A DNA stretch of 64,000 nt, from NCBI RefSeq assembly GCF_014842075.1, contig NZ_JACYVA010000002.1, positions 124,001-188,000 of the forward strand, given 5' to 3'. Below, one piece after another: positions 42,047-51,649 of the stretch (the stretch's first letter is position 1; the number at the start of each line of letters is the position of its first letter). The translations under genes were made by a program, and so were the position numbers. The DNA comes from Sphingomonas sp. CFBP 13720. GTDB taxonomy: Bacteria > Pseudomonadota > Alphaproteobacteria > Sphingomonadales > Sphingomonadaceae. The notes under the pieces are model-generated. The model was not told where the DNA came from, did not search any database, and saw nothing but the letters and a program-made list of their open reading frames with translations.

Positions 42047-43612
42047 ATGATATTCGGGCGCGTCAAGCCACTCGACGCCATTCTCGCCGCCGCCGAAAAA
42101 AAGGCCCTGCCCCGCACGCTGGGCGCATTCCAGCTGACGTTGTTCGGTATCGGATCGGTCATCGGCACCGGCATCTTCGTCCTGACCGCCGCCGGCGCGC
42201 AAAAGGCGGGACCGGGGCTGATGCTGGCTTTCGCCATCGCGGGCGCGATCTGCGTGGTTGCCGCTTTGTGCTATGCCGAGATCGCGTCGATGATCCCGGT
42301 CGCCGGGTCGGCTTATACCTATACCTATTCGGTGATGGGCGAATTGCTCGCCTGGACCGTGGGGTGGGCATTGGTCCTTGAATATGCCGTCGCGGCGTCG
42401 GCGGTGTCGGTCGGATGGTCCGGCTATTTCTCCGGTACGATCCTGAATGAATTTATGGGGATACAGCTTCCCGCGTTCCTTGCCGGCGGTCCGCTGGCGC
42501 TGGGCGGGGTCGAAGGCGGGTTCATCAACCTGCCCGCAGTCATCATCGCGCTGCTGGTCACCGCGCTGCTGATCGTCGGCACCAGCGAAAGCGCCAAGTT
42601 CAACGCGGTGCTGGTCGTCATCAAGGTGGTCGCGCTGACCACGTTCATCGCGCTGACCCTGCCATCGGATCAGTTCAGCGCCAGCCGGTTCAACCCGTTC
42701 CTGCCCGCCGGGGTCTTCGGCGGATGGGGCACGGGGGTGGGCGCGGTCGGTGCCGCCGCCACGATCTTCTTCGCCTATGTCGGGTTCGACGCGGTGTCGA
42801 CCGCCGCCGAGGAAACGAAGAACCCCCAGCGCAACGTGCCGATCGGCCTGATCGGGTCGTTGCTCTTCTGCACCGTGTTCTACATCCTCGTCGCCGCCGG
42901 CGCGATCGGCACGATCGGTGGCCAGCCGCTGGGTCTGAACGGCTTCATCACCAACGGCGAAGTCCCCTTCGCCGCCGGATCGGCCGAACTGGCACGCCAG
43001 TGCGCGATGCCGCAATATGCCGACGCGCTGGTGTGTTCGAAGGAGGCGCTGGCGCATGTGCTGCGCGAGATCGGCTTCGGCAAGGTCGGCAACATGCTGG
43101 GCATCGCGGCGTTCGTCGCACTGCCGTCGGTCATCCTCGTCCTGTTGTTCGGACAGACGCGCATCTTCTTCGTGATGGCGCGTGACGGGCTGCTCCCCGA
43201 ACGGCTGAGCAAGATCCATCCGAAGTGGAAGACGCCCTATGTCGTGACCGCGATCACCGGCGGCGCGGTAGCGTTTGCCGCCGCGTTCCTTCCGGTCGGG
43301 CAGTTGGCGGATATCGCCAATGCCGGCACGCTCTATGCGTTCATGATGGTCGCGATCGCGGTGCTGATCCTGCGGTTCACCGAGGCCGACCGGCCGCGTG
43401 CGTTCCGCGCGCCGCTGATCTGGTTGGTGGCGCCGGCGACGATCGCTGGCTGTATCTTCCTGTTCTTCAACCTGCCGCTCGATGCGATGCTGGTGCTGCC
43501 CATCTGGGGCGCGGTCGGGCTGGTCGTGTATTTCCTGTACGGATATCGCACGAGCCATATCGCCAAGGGCATAGTCGAAGTGCCGACGGACGACGTGTTC
43601 GACGTGAAGTAA
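42047..43612 (+). CDS. APC-family amino-acid permease
   Basis: About 521 residues with twelve or more hydrophobic helices. The first helix contains GIGSVIGTGIFVLT and the second FAIAGAICVVAALCYAEIASMIP, a pattern of the cationic-amino-acid-transporter subgroup. The start at 42047 follows GGGGGA seven bases away; an ATG at 42032 would add five residues. Substrate not decidable. Followed by a strong terminator. Confidence 0.92.
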   Translation: MIFGRVKPLDAILAAAEKKALPRTLGAFQLTLFGIGSVIGTGIFVLTAAGAQKAGPGLMLAFAIAGAICVVAALCYAEIASMIPVAGSAYTYTYSVMGELLAWTVGWALVLEYAVAASAVSVGWSGYFSGTILNEFMGIQLPAFLAGGPLALGGVEGGFINLPAVIIALLVTALLIVGTSESAKFNAVLVVIKVVALTTFIALTLPSDQFSASRFNPFLPAGVFGGWGTGVGAVGAAATIFFAYVGFDAVSTAAEETKNPQRNVPIGLIGSLLFCTVFYILVAAGAIGTIGGQPLGLNGFITNGEVPFAAGSAELARQCAMPQYADALVCSKEALAHVLREIGFGKVGNMLGIAAFVALPSVILVLLFGQTRIFFVMARDGLLPERLSKIHPKWKTPYVVTAITGGAVAFAAAFLPVGQLADIANAGTLYAFMMVAIAVLILRFTEADRPRAFRAPLIWLVAPATIAGCIFLFFNLPLDAMLVLPIWGAVGLVVYFLYGYRTSHIAKGIVEVPTDDVFDVK

Positions 43613-43633
43613 GCGCAGCACGACAGATATGCG

Positions 43634-43665
43634 AAAGGCCCGGAAGGTGACTTCCGGGCCTTTTT
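43634..43665. terminator. Bidirectional rho-independent terminator
   Basis: AAAGGCCCGGAAG (43634-43646) pairs perfectly with CTTCCGGGCCTTT (43651-43663), loop GTGA, followed by T-rich sequence on both strands. It separates the convergent permease and kinase genes. Confidence 0.92.
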
Positions 43666-43713
43666 CGTTGGCCGGTGCGTCCGCCGCTGGCGGCGGACGC
43701 GATGGATCGGCGC

Positions 43714-44712
43714 TTATCCCAGCTTCGCTTCGACCAGCGCCTTCAGGTCGACCGCCGGACGCGCGCCATAGTGCGAGATGATCTCCGCCGCGCACAATGC
43801 GCCCATCCGCAGCGAGCGTTCGACGTCATAGCCCTGCGCCTGTCCGTGCAGGAACCCGGCGGCGAACAGGTCGCCGGCACCGGTGGTGTCGACGAGCCGG
43901 TCGATCGGTTCGGCGGGAACGGTCGTGCGTTCGCGGCCGGTCACCGCGATCGCGCCATGTTCGCCGCGCGTGACGACCAGCACCGGCACCTGTCCGGCGA
44001 CCTGCTCCACCGCCGCGTCGAAGTCGTCGACCTGCGCCAGCGCGAGCAGTTCGTTTTCGTTGGCGAACAGGATGTCGATCTCGCCATCCGCGATCAGGCG
44101 GCGGAAGTCGTCGCCGTGGCGCGAGATGCAGAAGGTATCGCTGAGCGTGAACGCCACCTTGCGGCCCGCGTCACGCGCGATGCGGATGCCGGCGCGCATC
44201 GCGGCGCGCGGTTCTTCCGGGTCCCACAGATAGCCTTCGAGATACAGGATCGCGCCGCTGGCGATCAGATCGGCGTCCAGCGCGGCTTCGGGCAGGAACT
44301 GCGATGCGCCGAGAAAGGTGTTCATCGTCCGTTGCCCGTCGGGCGTGACGAAGATCAGGCAGCGTGCGGTGGTCGGCTCGCCGCTGCGCACCGCCGTGTC
44401 GAACCGGATGCCAGCCGCGCGAATGTCGTGCGCGAACACGGTGCCGAGCTGATCGTCGGCGACCTGGCCGATGAAGCCGCATTTGCCGCCCAGCGCGGCG
44501 ATGCCCGCGACGGTGTTGGCGGCGGAACCGCCCGATACTTCGCGGCCCGGCCCCATCTTCGCATAGAGCGCGTCGGCATCGTCGGGCGAGAAGACGAGTT
44601 GCATCGACCCCTTGGTCATGCCCTGTTCGGCAAGGAAGGCGTCGTCGGATTGCGACAGGATATCGACGATGGCATTGCCGATCGCGACGACGTCGAGGGT
44701 GGGTTCGGTCAA
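43714..44712 (-). CDS. PfkB-family sugar/adenosine kinase
   Basis: A 332-residue ribokinase-fold enzyme. PfkB signature 1 near GSAANTVAGIAALGG (about 62-76) and signature 2 DTTGAGDLFAAGFL (about 273-286, catalytic Asp in GAGD). It most resembles alphaproteobacterial adenosine kinases (GFIGQVADDQLG). TTG start with GGAGAA upstream. Phosphorylates adenosine or another nucleoside; substrate inferred. Confidence 0.88.
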   Translation of the reverse strand: MTEPTLDVVAIGNAIVDILSQSDDAFLAEQGMTKGSMQLVFSPDDADALYAKMGPGREVSGGSAANTVAGIAALGGKCGFIGQVADDQLGTVFAHDIRAAGIRFDTAVRSGEPTTARCLIFVTPDGQRTMNTFLGASQFLPEAALDADLIASGAILYLEGYLWDPEEPRAAMRAGIRIARDAGRKVAFTLSDTFCISRHGDDFRRLIADGEIDILFANENELLALAQVDDFDAAVEQVAGQVPVLVVTRGEHGAIAVTGRERTTVPAEPIDRLVDTTGAGDLFAAGFLHGQAQGYDVERSLRMGALCAAEIISHYGARPAVDLKALVEAKLG

Positions 44713-44831
44713 GCGGGTTCTCCACGGGAAACGCGCGGCCGGTGGCGGCGCGGGCTGGTTCGCGCGTTAGCCAGCGGCGCGGGGGCAGGCAAGGCTTGCG
44801 CGGCAGCGCGCCGGGCCGCATCGTGATCCGC

Positions 44832-45560
44832 ATGATCGAGGCGTTCTTCCTGTCGGTGTCGCAACTGGGCGACCGGGCGTTCCTGCGTGTGCTGGCGAAA
44901 TCGCTGGCGGTAACGATCGCGGTGCTGCTCGCCATCGGGGGAGCGCTAGCGTGGGGCGCACGCTGGGTTGCGCGCGACGGGTTCGGGCTGGGCGACCATG
45001 CGGGCACGCTGGCGGCAATCGGTGCGACGCTGGCGGCGGTCGCGCTGGCGTGGCTGTTGTTCCGGGTGGTGGCGATCGCGGTGATCGGCATCTTCGCCGA
45101 CGATGTGGTCGAGGCGGTCGAGGCGCGGCATTATCCCGCCGCGCTGGCGACCGCGAAGCCGGTGCCGTTCGCGCACAGCATCGCGTCGGGGCTGCGATCG
45201 GCGCTGCGGGCGGTGCTCGTCAACCTGCTGGCATCGCCGCTATATCTGGTGCTGCTGTTCACCGGGATCGGGACGCCGGTCGCGTTCTTCGTCGTCAATG
45301 GCTGGCTGTTGGGTCGCGACCTGTCGGACATGGTCGCGGCGCGGCATCGCAGCGCTGCGGCGATGCGCGCGGATCGCGCGGCGGGGCGCGGGGGACGGTT
45401 CGCGCTGGGGCTTGCCGGGACCGGGCTGCTTATGGTTCCGTTCGTCAACTTCGTCGCGCCGTTACTGGGGGCGGCGATGGCGACGCACCTGTTCCATCGG
45501 CGTCGCGCAACAGGGGAAACGAATTGCGTACCGCCGCCACCGCCATCCTTGCCGGCCTGA
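44832..45560 (+). CDS. EI24/CysZ-like membrane protein
   Basis: A 242-residue protein with about four membrane helices. The amphipathic central region and GTPVAFFVVNGWLLGRDLSDMVA match EI24-domain (CysZ-like) proteins, some of which import sulfate. The ATG at 44832 is used; upstream is poorly coding. Overlaps the following lipoprotein gene by 37 bases. Confidence 0.85.
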   Translation: MIEAFFLSVSQLGDRAFLRVLAKSLAVTIAVLLAIGGALAWGARWVARDGFGLGDHAGTLAAIGATLAAVALAWLLFRVVAIAVIGIFADDVVEAVEARHYPAALATAKPVPFAHSIASGLRSALRAVLVNLLASPLYLVLLFTGIGTPVAFFVVNGWLLGRDLSDMVAARHRSAAAMRADRAAGRGGRFALGLAGTGLLMVPFVNFVAPLLGAAMATHLFHRRRATGETNCVPPPPPSLPA

Positions 45561-45901
45561 CGCTGGGTGCCTGCGCCACGACCGGGCCGGTCGTACGGCA
45601 GAACGCGGTGCCGGTGCCGCCGCCGCCTACCTATGGCACGGTCGGGCTGGAGCGGGTGATGGGGCAGAATGCGATCGCGCTGACGCAATTATTCGGTCCG
45701 CCCGCGCTCGACCTGACCGAGGGGCCGGGCCGCAAGGTGCAGTTCGCGTCGGATATCTGCGTACTCGACGCCTATCTCTATCCGCCGGCCAGCGGGGGCG
45801 TGCCGATCGTCCGCCATGTCGATTCACGGCAGCGCATCGGTGCGCCGATCGACCGGGCGAGTTGCGTCGCGGCACTGACCCGGGCCAAGGGCGGGCGGTA
45901 G
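45524..45901 (+). CDS. Small outer-membrane-type lipoprotein
   Basis: A 125-residue protein from TTG 45524, with AGGGGAA upstream. Lipobox LGAC ends the signal peptide (AATAILAGLTLGAC). The mature part has YGTVGLERVMGQNAIALTQL and two Cys (SDICVLDAY, RASCVAAL). No defined family, though similar lipoproteins are common in sphingomonads. Ends with TAG. Confidence 0.75.
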   Translation: MRTAATAILAGLTLGACATTGPVVRQNAVPVPPPPTYGTVGLERVMGQNAIALTQLFGPPALDLTEGPGRKVQFASDICVLDAYLYPPASGGVPIVRHVDSRQRIGAPIDRASCVAALTRAKGGR

Positions 45902-46180
45902 GCGACAGCAAACGGCCAGCGGCTGGTCCGGGCCTTCCGACGCCGGCTCGCCTCGCTTGTCGGGAGAATTGCAATTCGACTGGCGGCGCGAGGAGACAGC
46001 AATGCCATGACAGCCGATCGAACCCGTCCCGCCGGACAGGGGGTCGCACCAGAAGCGGTGACGGTTCGTGCAAACTGGTCCGGGACGGTTTCGGACCCGT
46101 TTTCCGGTCAATGATGCCGGAAACACGCGGGGGAATGGGTCCGCCGGGCAAGATCGTCGAAGCGGCCGGGACTGATCGGC

Positions 46181-46694
46181 AGCGCCGTCAGATTACTGTC
46201 CGATGCCCAATCCAGTGGTGGTTGCAGTGGAACCAGACAGAAGAGCAGCGCGGTCCATGTGCGGATCGCTCCCTCCGCAACGGTCGCTGCGACGAGGCCG
46301 GAACAGGGGCGACGTTGTCCGATTACGAGCCGCTCCTGCGCGCGGGTCGTTGCGGCGATACCGGAGTGAAGGCAGCATTGTCCGATTACGGACCGCTCGC
46401 CGCGCGGGGAGCGTGGCAGCGGACCGGGATCGAGGGGCAACGCCGTCCGATCACGGTTCACTCCCCAACCCAATGTGATTGCGGAAGAACCGGGCAGAAG
46501 GGCAGCGCGGTCCGGTACCGATCGCTCCCTTTGCAAGGGTCGCTGCGACGAGGCCGGAACAGGGGGCGACGTTATCCGATTACGCGCCGCTCCCGCGCAC
46601 GGGTCGTTGCGGCGATACCGGTAATGAGGGCAGCATTACCCGATTACGGCCCGCGCCCCGCTCACGGATCGTCCCAGCGGGACCGGGATCGAGG
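46181..46694. repeat. 257-bp tandem repeat (two copies, plus a displaced partial third)
   Basis: The blocks 46181-46437 and 46438-46694 are degenerate copies of a unit of about 257 bp, with many shared words such as CGCTGCGACGAGGCCGGAAC and GTCGTTGCGGCGATACCGG. A shorter motif, TCCGATTACGG and variants, recurs within each unit. The opening of a third copy reappears at 46879-46950 after the REPIN-like insert. No convincing gene lies in 45902-47120; frames running through this stretch in several phases encode repeat-like peptides and are not called. Confidence 0.75.
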
Positions 46695-46729
46695 CGGATC
46701 GACATTCAGCGAAAATTGGCCTTCTTTCG

Positions 46730-46834
46730 TCACCCCGGACCTGTTCCGGGGGCCACCTTACCGCCGAAGATGTGGAACAAGGCTCAACCGCCGACGATCA
46801 CCGCACGATAGACCCCGGAACAGGTCCGGGGTGA
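46730..46834. repeat. REPIN-like inverted pair of GC-rich palindromes
   Basis: One copy at 46730-46753 (core CCCCGGACCTGTTCCGGGG) and its inverse at 46811-46834 (core CCCCGGAACAGGTCCGGGG), 57 bp apart. Each half is itself nearly palindromic. Flanking ATTCAGCG (46705) and CGCTGAAT (about 46856) extend the inverted arrangement. Similar elements disperse in alphaproteobacterial genomes, probably via a RAYT transposase, none of which is visible here. Confidence 0.75.
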
Positions 46835-47120
46835 CGGTCGCCGGGGGCGCCATCGCGCTGAATATCGGTTCTTCCTAGGACAACGCCGTCCGATTACGGT
46901 TCGCTCCCCAAGCAACGGTAGTTGCAGCGGTATCAGGACCAAAGGCGAACGCTGTCGGAAAACGATCTGCCGGTCGCGAGACGATCGATCGACACCGAAC
47001 GACGATGCGGCATCGTCGGACACCAAGATTACAGAACGGTCGAATGGGCAGGAACGATGCGTCGAGCGATCGGGACCATATCGATGATCGACTACGGCCC
47101 GGCGGGTCGCCCGTATCGCG

Positions 47121-47399
47121 TCAGACGTTCAGCCGCGCGCGCATTTCCTTGCCGGGCTTGAAGTAGGGCACGCGCTTGGCGTCGACTTCGACCGATTCGC
47201 CCGTGCGCGGATTGCGGCCGGTGCGGGCGTCGCGATCGCGCGTCGAGAAGGCACCGAACCCGCGCAGTTCGACCCGGCCGCCGGCGCGGAGCTGTTCAAC
47301 GATTGCATCGAAGAACCTCGCGACGATGCGTTCGGCGTCGCGAACGGGCAGGTCGGGGTGGTCCTGCGCGATCAATTGCACGAGTTCCGAACGGATCAT
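47121..47399 (-). CDS. ihfB: Integration host factor subunit beta
   Basis: A 92-residue HU/IHF-fold protein. DNA-intercalating RNPRTGE lies in the arm (about 62-68) and RGFGAFSTR in the beta sheet. Starts [11 protein letters not shown], characteristic of IHF-beta. Bends DNA in recombination, replication and transcription. Downstream of rpsA, the common alphaproteobacterial arrangement; IHF may also be needed by the neighbouring phage's integrase. Confidence 0.94.
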   Translation of the reverse strand: MIRSELVQLIAQDHPDLPVRDAERIVARFFDAIVEQLRAGGRVELRGFGAFSTRDRDARTGRNPRTGESVEVDAKRVPYFKPGKEMRARLNV

Positions 47400-47506
47400 T
47401 ATGCCCCCAGCTGCGACAAGTCGTTGCGAACGGTATGTTTTCTACTGAATACCGATTTTCCGATTTAATCTAAATCTATCGATTTCTGCAATCGATCTTT
47501 CGTACG

Positions 47507-47537
47507 AAAAACGGGACGCCCCTTTCGGAACGTCCCG
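47507..47537 (-). terminator. Rho-independent terminator of rpsA
   Basis: On the minus strand CGGGACG (47537-47531), a 12-base loop, CGTCCCG (47518-47512), then TTTTT. Lies 26 bp after the rpsA stop, so ihfB is probably transcribed from its own promoter or by read-through. Confidence 0.8.
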
Positions 47538-47563
47538 CTTTACAACCGCCAAAGGGCGCTTGC

Positions 47564-49276
47564 TTACTTCTGCTCGGTGCGCGCCTTGAGCGCTTCGCCG
47601 AGGATGTCGCCCAGCGACGCGCCCGAGTCGGACGAGCCATACTGCGCCACGGCCTGCTTCTCTTCGGCGATCTGCATCGCCTTGATCGAGAAGGTCGGCT
47701 TCTTCGAACGATCGAAGCCGGTCACCAGTGCGTCGAACTTCTGGCCCACCTGGAACCGCTCCGGACGCTGCTCGTCGCGATCGCGACCCAGATCGGTGCG
47801 CTTGATGAAGCCGGTGGCGCCATCGTCGCCCTGCTGCACTTCGAGGCCCGCGTCGCGGACTTCAAGGACGGTCACGGTGACGATCGCGTTCTTGTTCAGA
47901 CGATCGCCTGCCGCTGCCTGGCCGCCAACGACCGGGCCGCCACGCTCAAGCTGCTTCATGCCGAGCGAGATGCGCTCCTTGTCCGGCTCGACCGCCAGCA
48001 CGATCGCCTGGACGGTTTCGCCCTTGCGATGCAGGTTCAGCGCGTCTTCGCCCGAAATGCCCCATGCGATATCCGACATGTGAACCATGCCGTCGACATC
48101 GCCGTCCAGACCGATGAACAGACCGAATTCGGTCGCGTTCTTGACTTCGCCCTCGACGGTCGAACCGACCGGATGCTCTTCGGCGAAGCGATCCCACGGG
48201 TTGGCCTGAGCCTGCTTGAGGCCCAGCGAGATGCGGCGCTTGTCCTGATCGACTTCCAGCACGATGACGTCGACTTCCTGCGAGGTCGAGACGATCTTGC
48301 CCGGATGGACGTTCTTCTTGGTCCACGACATTTCGCTGACGTGCACCAGACCCTCGATGCCCGGCTCCAGTTCGACGAACGCACCATATTCGGTGATGTT
48401 CGTGACGCGGCCGGACAGCTTGGCACCGATCGGATACTTCGCGCCGGCGCCATCCCACGGATCGCTCTCAAGCTGCTTCATGCCCAGCGAGATACGCTGC
48501 GTGTCGCGGTTGATGCGGATGATCTGGACGCGGACGGTATCGCCGATGTTCAGCACTTCGCTCGGGTGACCGACCCGCTTGTAGCTGAGGTCGGTGACGT
48601 GCAGCAGGCCATCGATGCCGCCGAGGTCGACGAACGCACCATAATCGGTGATGTTCTTGACCACGCCCTCGATGATCTGACCCTCGGCGAGGCTGAGGAT
48701 CAGGCCCGAACGCTGCTCTGCGCGGGTTTCTTCCAGCACGGCGCGACGCGATACGACGATGTTGCCGCGCTTGCGGTCCATCTTCAGGATCTGGAACGGC
48801 TGCGGAATGTCCATCAGCGGCGTTACGTCACGCACCGGACGGATATCGACCTGCGAACCGGGCAGGAACGCCACGGCACCCGACAGGTCGACGGTGAAGC
48901 CCCCCTTGACCCGGCCGAAGATGACGCCTTCGACGCGCGCGGTCTTGGCGAATTCGGTTTCCAGCTTGTCCCATGCGGCTTCGCGGCGGGCGCGGTCGCG
49001 GCTGAGCATCGCTTCGCCGTTCGCATTCTCGACGCGGTCGACATAGACCTCGACTTCGTCACCGACCTTCAGTTCGGCCTTCTGGCCCGGCGCGGCGAAT
49101 TCGCGCAGCGGCACGCGGCCTTCGGACTTCAGGCCGACGTCGATGACGGCCAGATCATTTTCGATACCCGTGACGGTGCCGATGACGACGCGGCCTTCGA
49201 AGCTTTCCGAAGCACCGAACATGTCGTCGAGCATGGACGCGAAATCGTCGCGAGTGGGATTTGCCGTGCTGGCCAT
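47564..49276 (-). CDS. rpsA: 30S ribosomal protein S1
   Basis: A 570-residue protein with six S1 OB-fold repeats, for example ITDYGAFVDLGGIDGLLHV, ITEYGAFVELEPGIEGLVHV and ATEFGLFIGLDGDVDGMVHM. S1 unfolds mRNA structure to initiate translation. N-terminus MASTANPTRDDFASMLDDMF is the usual alphaproteobacterial form. Full length, followed by a terminator. Confidence 0.97.
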   Translation of the reverse strand: MASTANPTRDDFASMLDDMFGASESFEGRVVIGTVTGIENDLAVIDVGLKSEGRVPLREFAAPGQKAELKVGDEVEVYVDRVENANGEAMLSRDRARREAAWDKLETEFAKTARVEGVIFGRVKGGFTVDLSGAVAFLPGSQVDIRPVRDVTPLMDIPQPFQILKMDRKRGNIVVSRRAVLEETRAEQRSGLILSLAEGQIIEGVVKNITDYGAFVDLGGIDGLLHVTDLSYKRVGHPSEVLNIGDTVRVQIIRINRDTQRISLGMKQLESDPWDGAGAKYPIGAKLSGRVTNITEYGAFVELEPGIEGLVHVSEMSWTKKNVHPGKIVSTSQEVDVIVLEVDQDKRRISLGLKQAQANPWDRFAEEHPVGSTVEGEVKNATEFGLFIGLDGDVDGMVHMSDIAWGISGEDALNLHRKGETVQAIVLAVEPDKERISLGMKQLERGGPVVGGQAAAGDRLNKNAIVTVTVLEVRDAGLEVQQGDDGATGFIKRTDLGRDRDEQRPERFQVGQKFDALVTGFDRSKKPTFSIKAMQIAEEKQAVAQYGSSDSGASLGDILGEALKARTEQK

Positions 49277-49800
49277 AAAATCCTTGATTCCTAGTACACT
49301 ATGTTCCGGCCGGCCGGTTGTGTCCGGCGGTCTTTGACCGGGATTGCCGTGGGTGCCGAATGCAGTCCACGGCGTCCGGCGAACGCTGTCGTCGCGAAAG
49401 GCAACCCCGTCATGCGGAAAGGGCGCAAGCGCCCGGCCTTCGCGAGTCCTGCTCGTCGAACCGCCGCGCCATACGCCTTCGGTGACCGTTGCGCAATGTT
49501 CGGGGTGCAGGAAGTTGCTGTGCTGTCGGGCAGGTCGGGTAGTTTGTCAGGTGGCGCGCAGGAAGAAGGGGTTCACGCCGGGGCGCGGAGACGCGGTGAG
49601 AAAAGAAGGCGACATTTCGTACCCGGCGGCACGCGCCATCAGCGGCCCTAGAAGACGCCGGACCATGGTCGCGAGATCAAGGCCTGTGGCAAGTTGGCAC
49701 GTAGCGCCATTCCTGGCCTGTTCCCTCTACTTATCTCCGCGCCTTCGCGCCTTCGCGCCTTCGCGTGAAAACACTTTCTCCACCCGTTCCCCAAAAACGG
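49277..49800. repeat. Gene-free stretch with 8-bp tandem repeats and an inverted partner
   Basis: No credible gene in 49277-49869. At 49741-49764 the octamer GCCTTCGC is repeated three times. A related GC-rich block in opposite orientation lies at about 49574-49605 (GGGCGCGGAGACGCGGTGAG), forming a loose inverted pair about 140 bp apart. Upstream of rpsA this region must also hold its promoter, which I cannot pinpoint. Confidence 0.5.
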
Positions 49801-49839
49801 AAAAAGGGCAGGAAACCGGCCAACCCGGTTCCCTGCCCT
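49801..49839 (-). terminator. Rho-independent terminator of the DbpA-like helicase gene
   Basis: On the minus strand the arm 49839-49825 pairs with 49819-49805 (14 of 15 positions; AGGGCAGG core), followed by TTTTT. Thirty bases after the helicase stop. Confidence 0.85.
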
Positions 49840-49869
49840 CCCCCTTCGGCACCTGACCTGCGTCAGCGC

Positions 49870-51549
49870 CTAGTTTCGCGAACGGCCGCCCGGACGATAA
49901 GGCTTGGCGGCGTGGCGCGGCGGTCCGCCGGCCGGGCGACGCGCCGGTGCGTCGGGCGGACCGGCCATCTGTTCGAACATGAGGTCGTCGTCTGGCGTCG
50001 CCGTCCGCTTGACCGATGCGATGAACTTCGCAGCGACCGCCTTCGGAATCTCGAACGCCGATTCCTCGTTGCCGATACGGATCGCACCGATCTCGGTCTT
50101 GGTGATGTGTCCGCGACGGCACAGCAGCGGCAGCAGCCAGCGCGGATCGGCATTGTGCCGGCGACCGACGTTCATGCGGAACCACACCGTATCCTCGAAC
50201 CCGGCGCGCGGGCCTTCCTGCCGCTCGCGCCGTTCGGGGGCACCGCCCGCCGACAATTCCTCGGGAGCGGGCAGCTTGGCACGCAGTGCGCGGACCAGCA
50301 GCGCGGCGACGTCCTCGGCCGATTTTTCGGTCAGCAGCCGTGCGCCCAGTTCGCGATCGGCATCGTCGAATTCGACCGGTTCGGCCAGCTTCGCCAGCAG
50401 CCGTTCGCGATCGGCGGCATGGATTTCCTCCGGGGTTGGCACGCCGATCCATTCGGCGTTGATCTTCGCGTCGCGCAACAGCATTTCGACGCGGCGACGA
50501 CGCTGGAACGGCACGATCAGCGCGGCGATGCCCTTCTTGCCCGCGCGGCCGGTCCGGCCCGACCGGTGCTGCAACGCTTCGGCATCGCGCGGCAGTTCGA
50601 CGTGCACGACGAGGCTGAGCGACGGCAGATCGATGCCGCGCGCCGCCACGTCGGTCGCGACGCATACCCGCGCCCGGCGATCGCGCAGCGCCTGCAACGC
50701 ATGGTTGCGCTCCGATTGCGAATGCTCGCCCGACAATGCGACGGCATCGAAGCCGCGTTCGACCAGATTGGCGTGCAGATGGCGCACCGCCTCACGCGTG
50801 GCGCAGAACAGGAACGCGGTATCGGGTTCGTGCAGGCGCAACAGGTTGACGACGGCATTTTCGATGTCGTTCGGTGCGACGGTCATCGCCTGATACGCGA
50901 TGTCGCCATGGCCGCGCTCGGCCTCTCGCGTGTCGATGCGGAAGGCGTCGCGCTGATACCGCTTGGCCAGCGCGACGATCGGCTTCGCCAGCGTCGCGGA
51001 GAACAGCATCGTCCGGCGTTCGGCAGGCGTCCGGTCGAGAATCCCTTCGAGATCCTCGCGGAACCCCATGTCGAGCATCTCGTCGGCTTCGTCGAGGATG
51101 GCGACCTTCAGCGTCGACAGGTCGAGCGCGCCGCGTTCGAGATGGTCGCGCAGACGACCCGGCGTGCCGACCACCATATGGACGCCGTGCGACAGGTTGC
51201 GCCGTTCGCGCGCGGCATCCATGCCGCCCACGCACGATACGATGCGCGCGCCGGTCGGACCGTACAGCCACTGCAATTCCCGCGCGACCTGCAACGCCAA
51301 TTCGCGGGTCGGGGCGATGGCCAGCGCCAGCGGCTTGCCCGCACGCGGCATCTGGCCGTCTTCGAGCAGGTCGGCCGCCATGGCAATGCCGAAGGCGACG
51401 GTCTTGCCCGATCCGGTCTGCGCGGACACCAGCAGGTCGCGCCCTTCGGCATCGGGGGTGAGGACGGCCGCCTGTACGGCGGTCGGGGCTTCGTAACCGC
51501 GCGCGGATAGCGCCGCGGCGAGCGGTTCGGGCAACTTCGAGAAAGGCAT
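49870..51549 (-). CDS. DEAD-box RNA helicase with DbpA-type RNA-binding domain
   Basis: A 559-residue helicase. Motifs: SAQTGSGKT (about 42-50), APTRELA, ILDEADEMLDMGF (about 150), LFSATL, HRSGRTGRAGKKG (about 325). A C-terminal DbpA-type domain (VWFRMNVGRRHNADPRWLLP, about 450-520) recognises RNA and is followed by a Pro/Arg-rich tail. DbpA/CsdA relatives help assemble the large ribosomal subunit. Second helicase in the window, distinct from the RhlE-like one. Confidence 0.92.
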   Translation of the reverse strand: MPFSKLPEPLAAALSARGYEAPTAVQAAVLTPDAEGRDLLVSAQTGSGKTVAFGIAMAADLLEDGQMPRAGKPLALAIAPTRELALQVARELQWLYGPTGARIVSCVGGMDAARERRNLSHGVHMVVGTPGRLRDHLERGALDLSTLKVAILDEADEMLDMGFREDLEGILDRTPAERRTMLFSATLAKPIVALAKRYQRDAFRIDTREAERGHGDIAYQAMTVAPNDIENAVVNLLRLHEPDTAFLFCATREAVRHLHANLVERGFDAVALSGEHSQSERNHALQALRDRRARVCVATDVAARGIDLPSLSLVVHVELPRDAEALQHRSGRTGRAGKKGIAALIVPFQRRRRVEMLLRDAKINAEWIGVPTPEEIHAADRERLLAKLAEPVEFDDADRELGARLLTEKSAEDVAALLVRALRAKLPAPEELSAGGAPERRERQEGPRAGFEDTVWFRMNVGRRHNADPRWLLPLLCRRGHITKTEIGAIRIGNEESAFEIPKAVAAKFIASVKRTATPDDDLMFEQMAGPPDAPARRPAGGPPRHAAKPYRPGGRSRN

Positions 51550-51649
51550 GAAGTGCCAAATGGCGCGTAATTGCGGCTACGGCAAGGCCGGTCGCGTTGT
51601 TCGTCGGCTTTGTGTAGGGTAATCCTGACCGGATTCGGGAGGCAAGACG

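Noticed and set aside
45902..46180. Continuation of the lipoprotein or another host gene
   Set aside because: The lipoprotein ends cleanly with TAG at 45901, and no frame after it shows normal codon use or domain features.
46108..46536. A 142-codon minus-strand frame with repeated peptide 'ERxVIGQ'
   Set aside because: The peptide repeats reflect the 257-bp DNA repeat; the frame has no good start and other frames are equally open.
46181..46950. CRISPR array
   Set aside because: Repeat units are long, degenerate and unevenly spaced, with no constant 25-40 bp repeat or unique spacers, and no cas genes.
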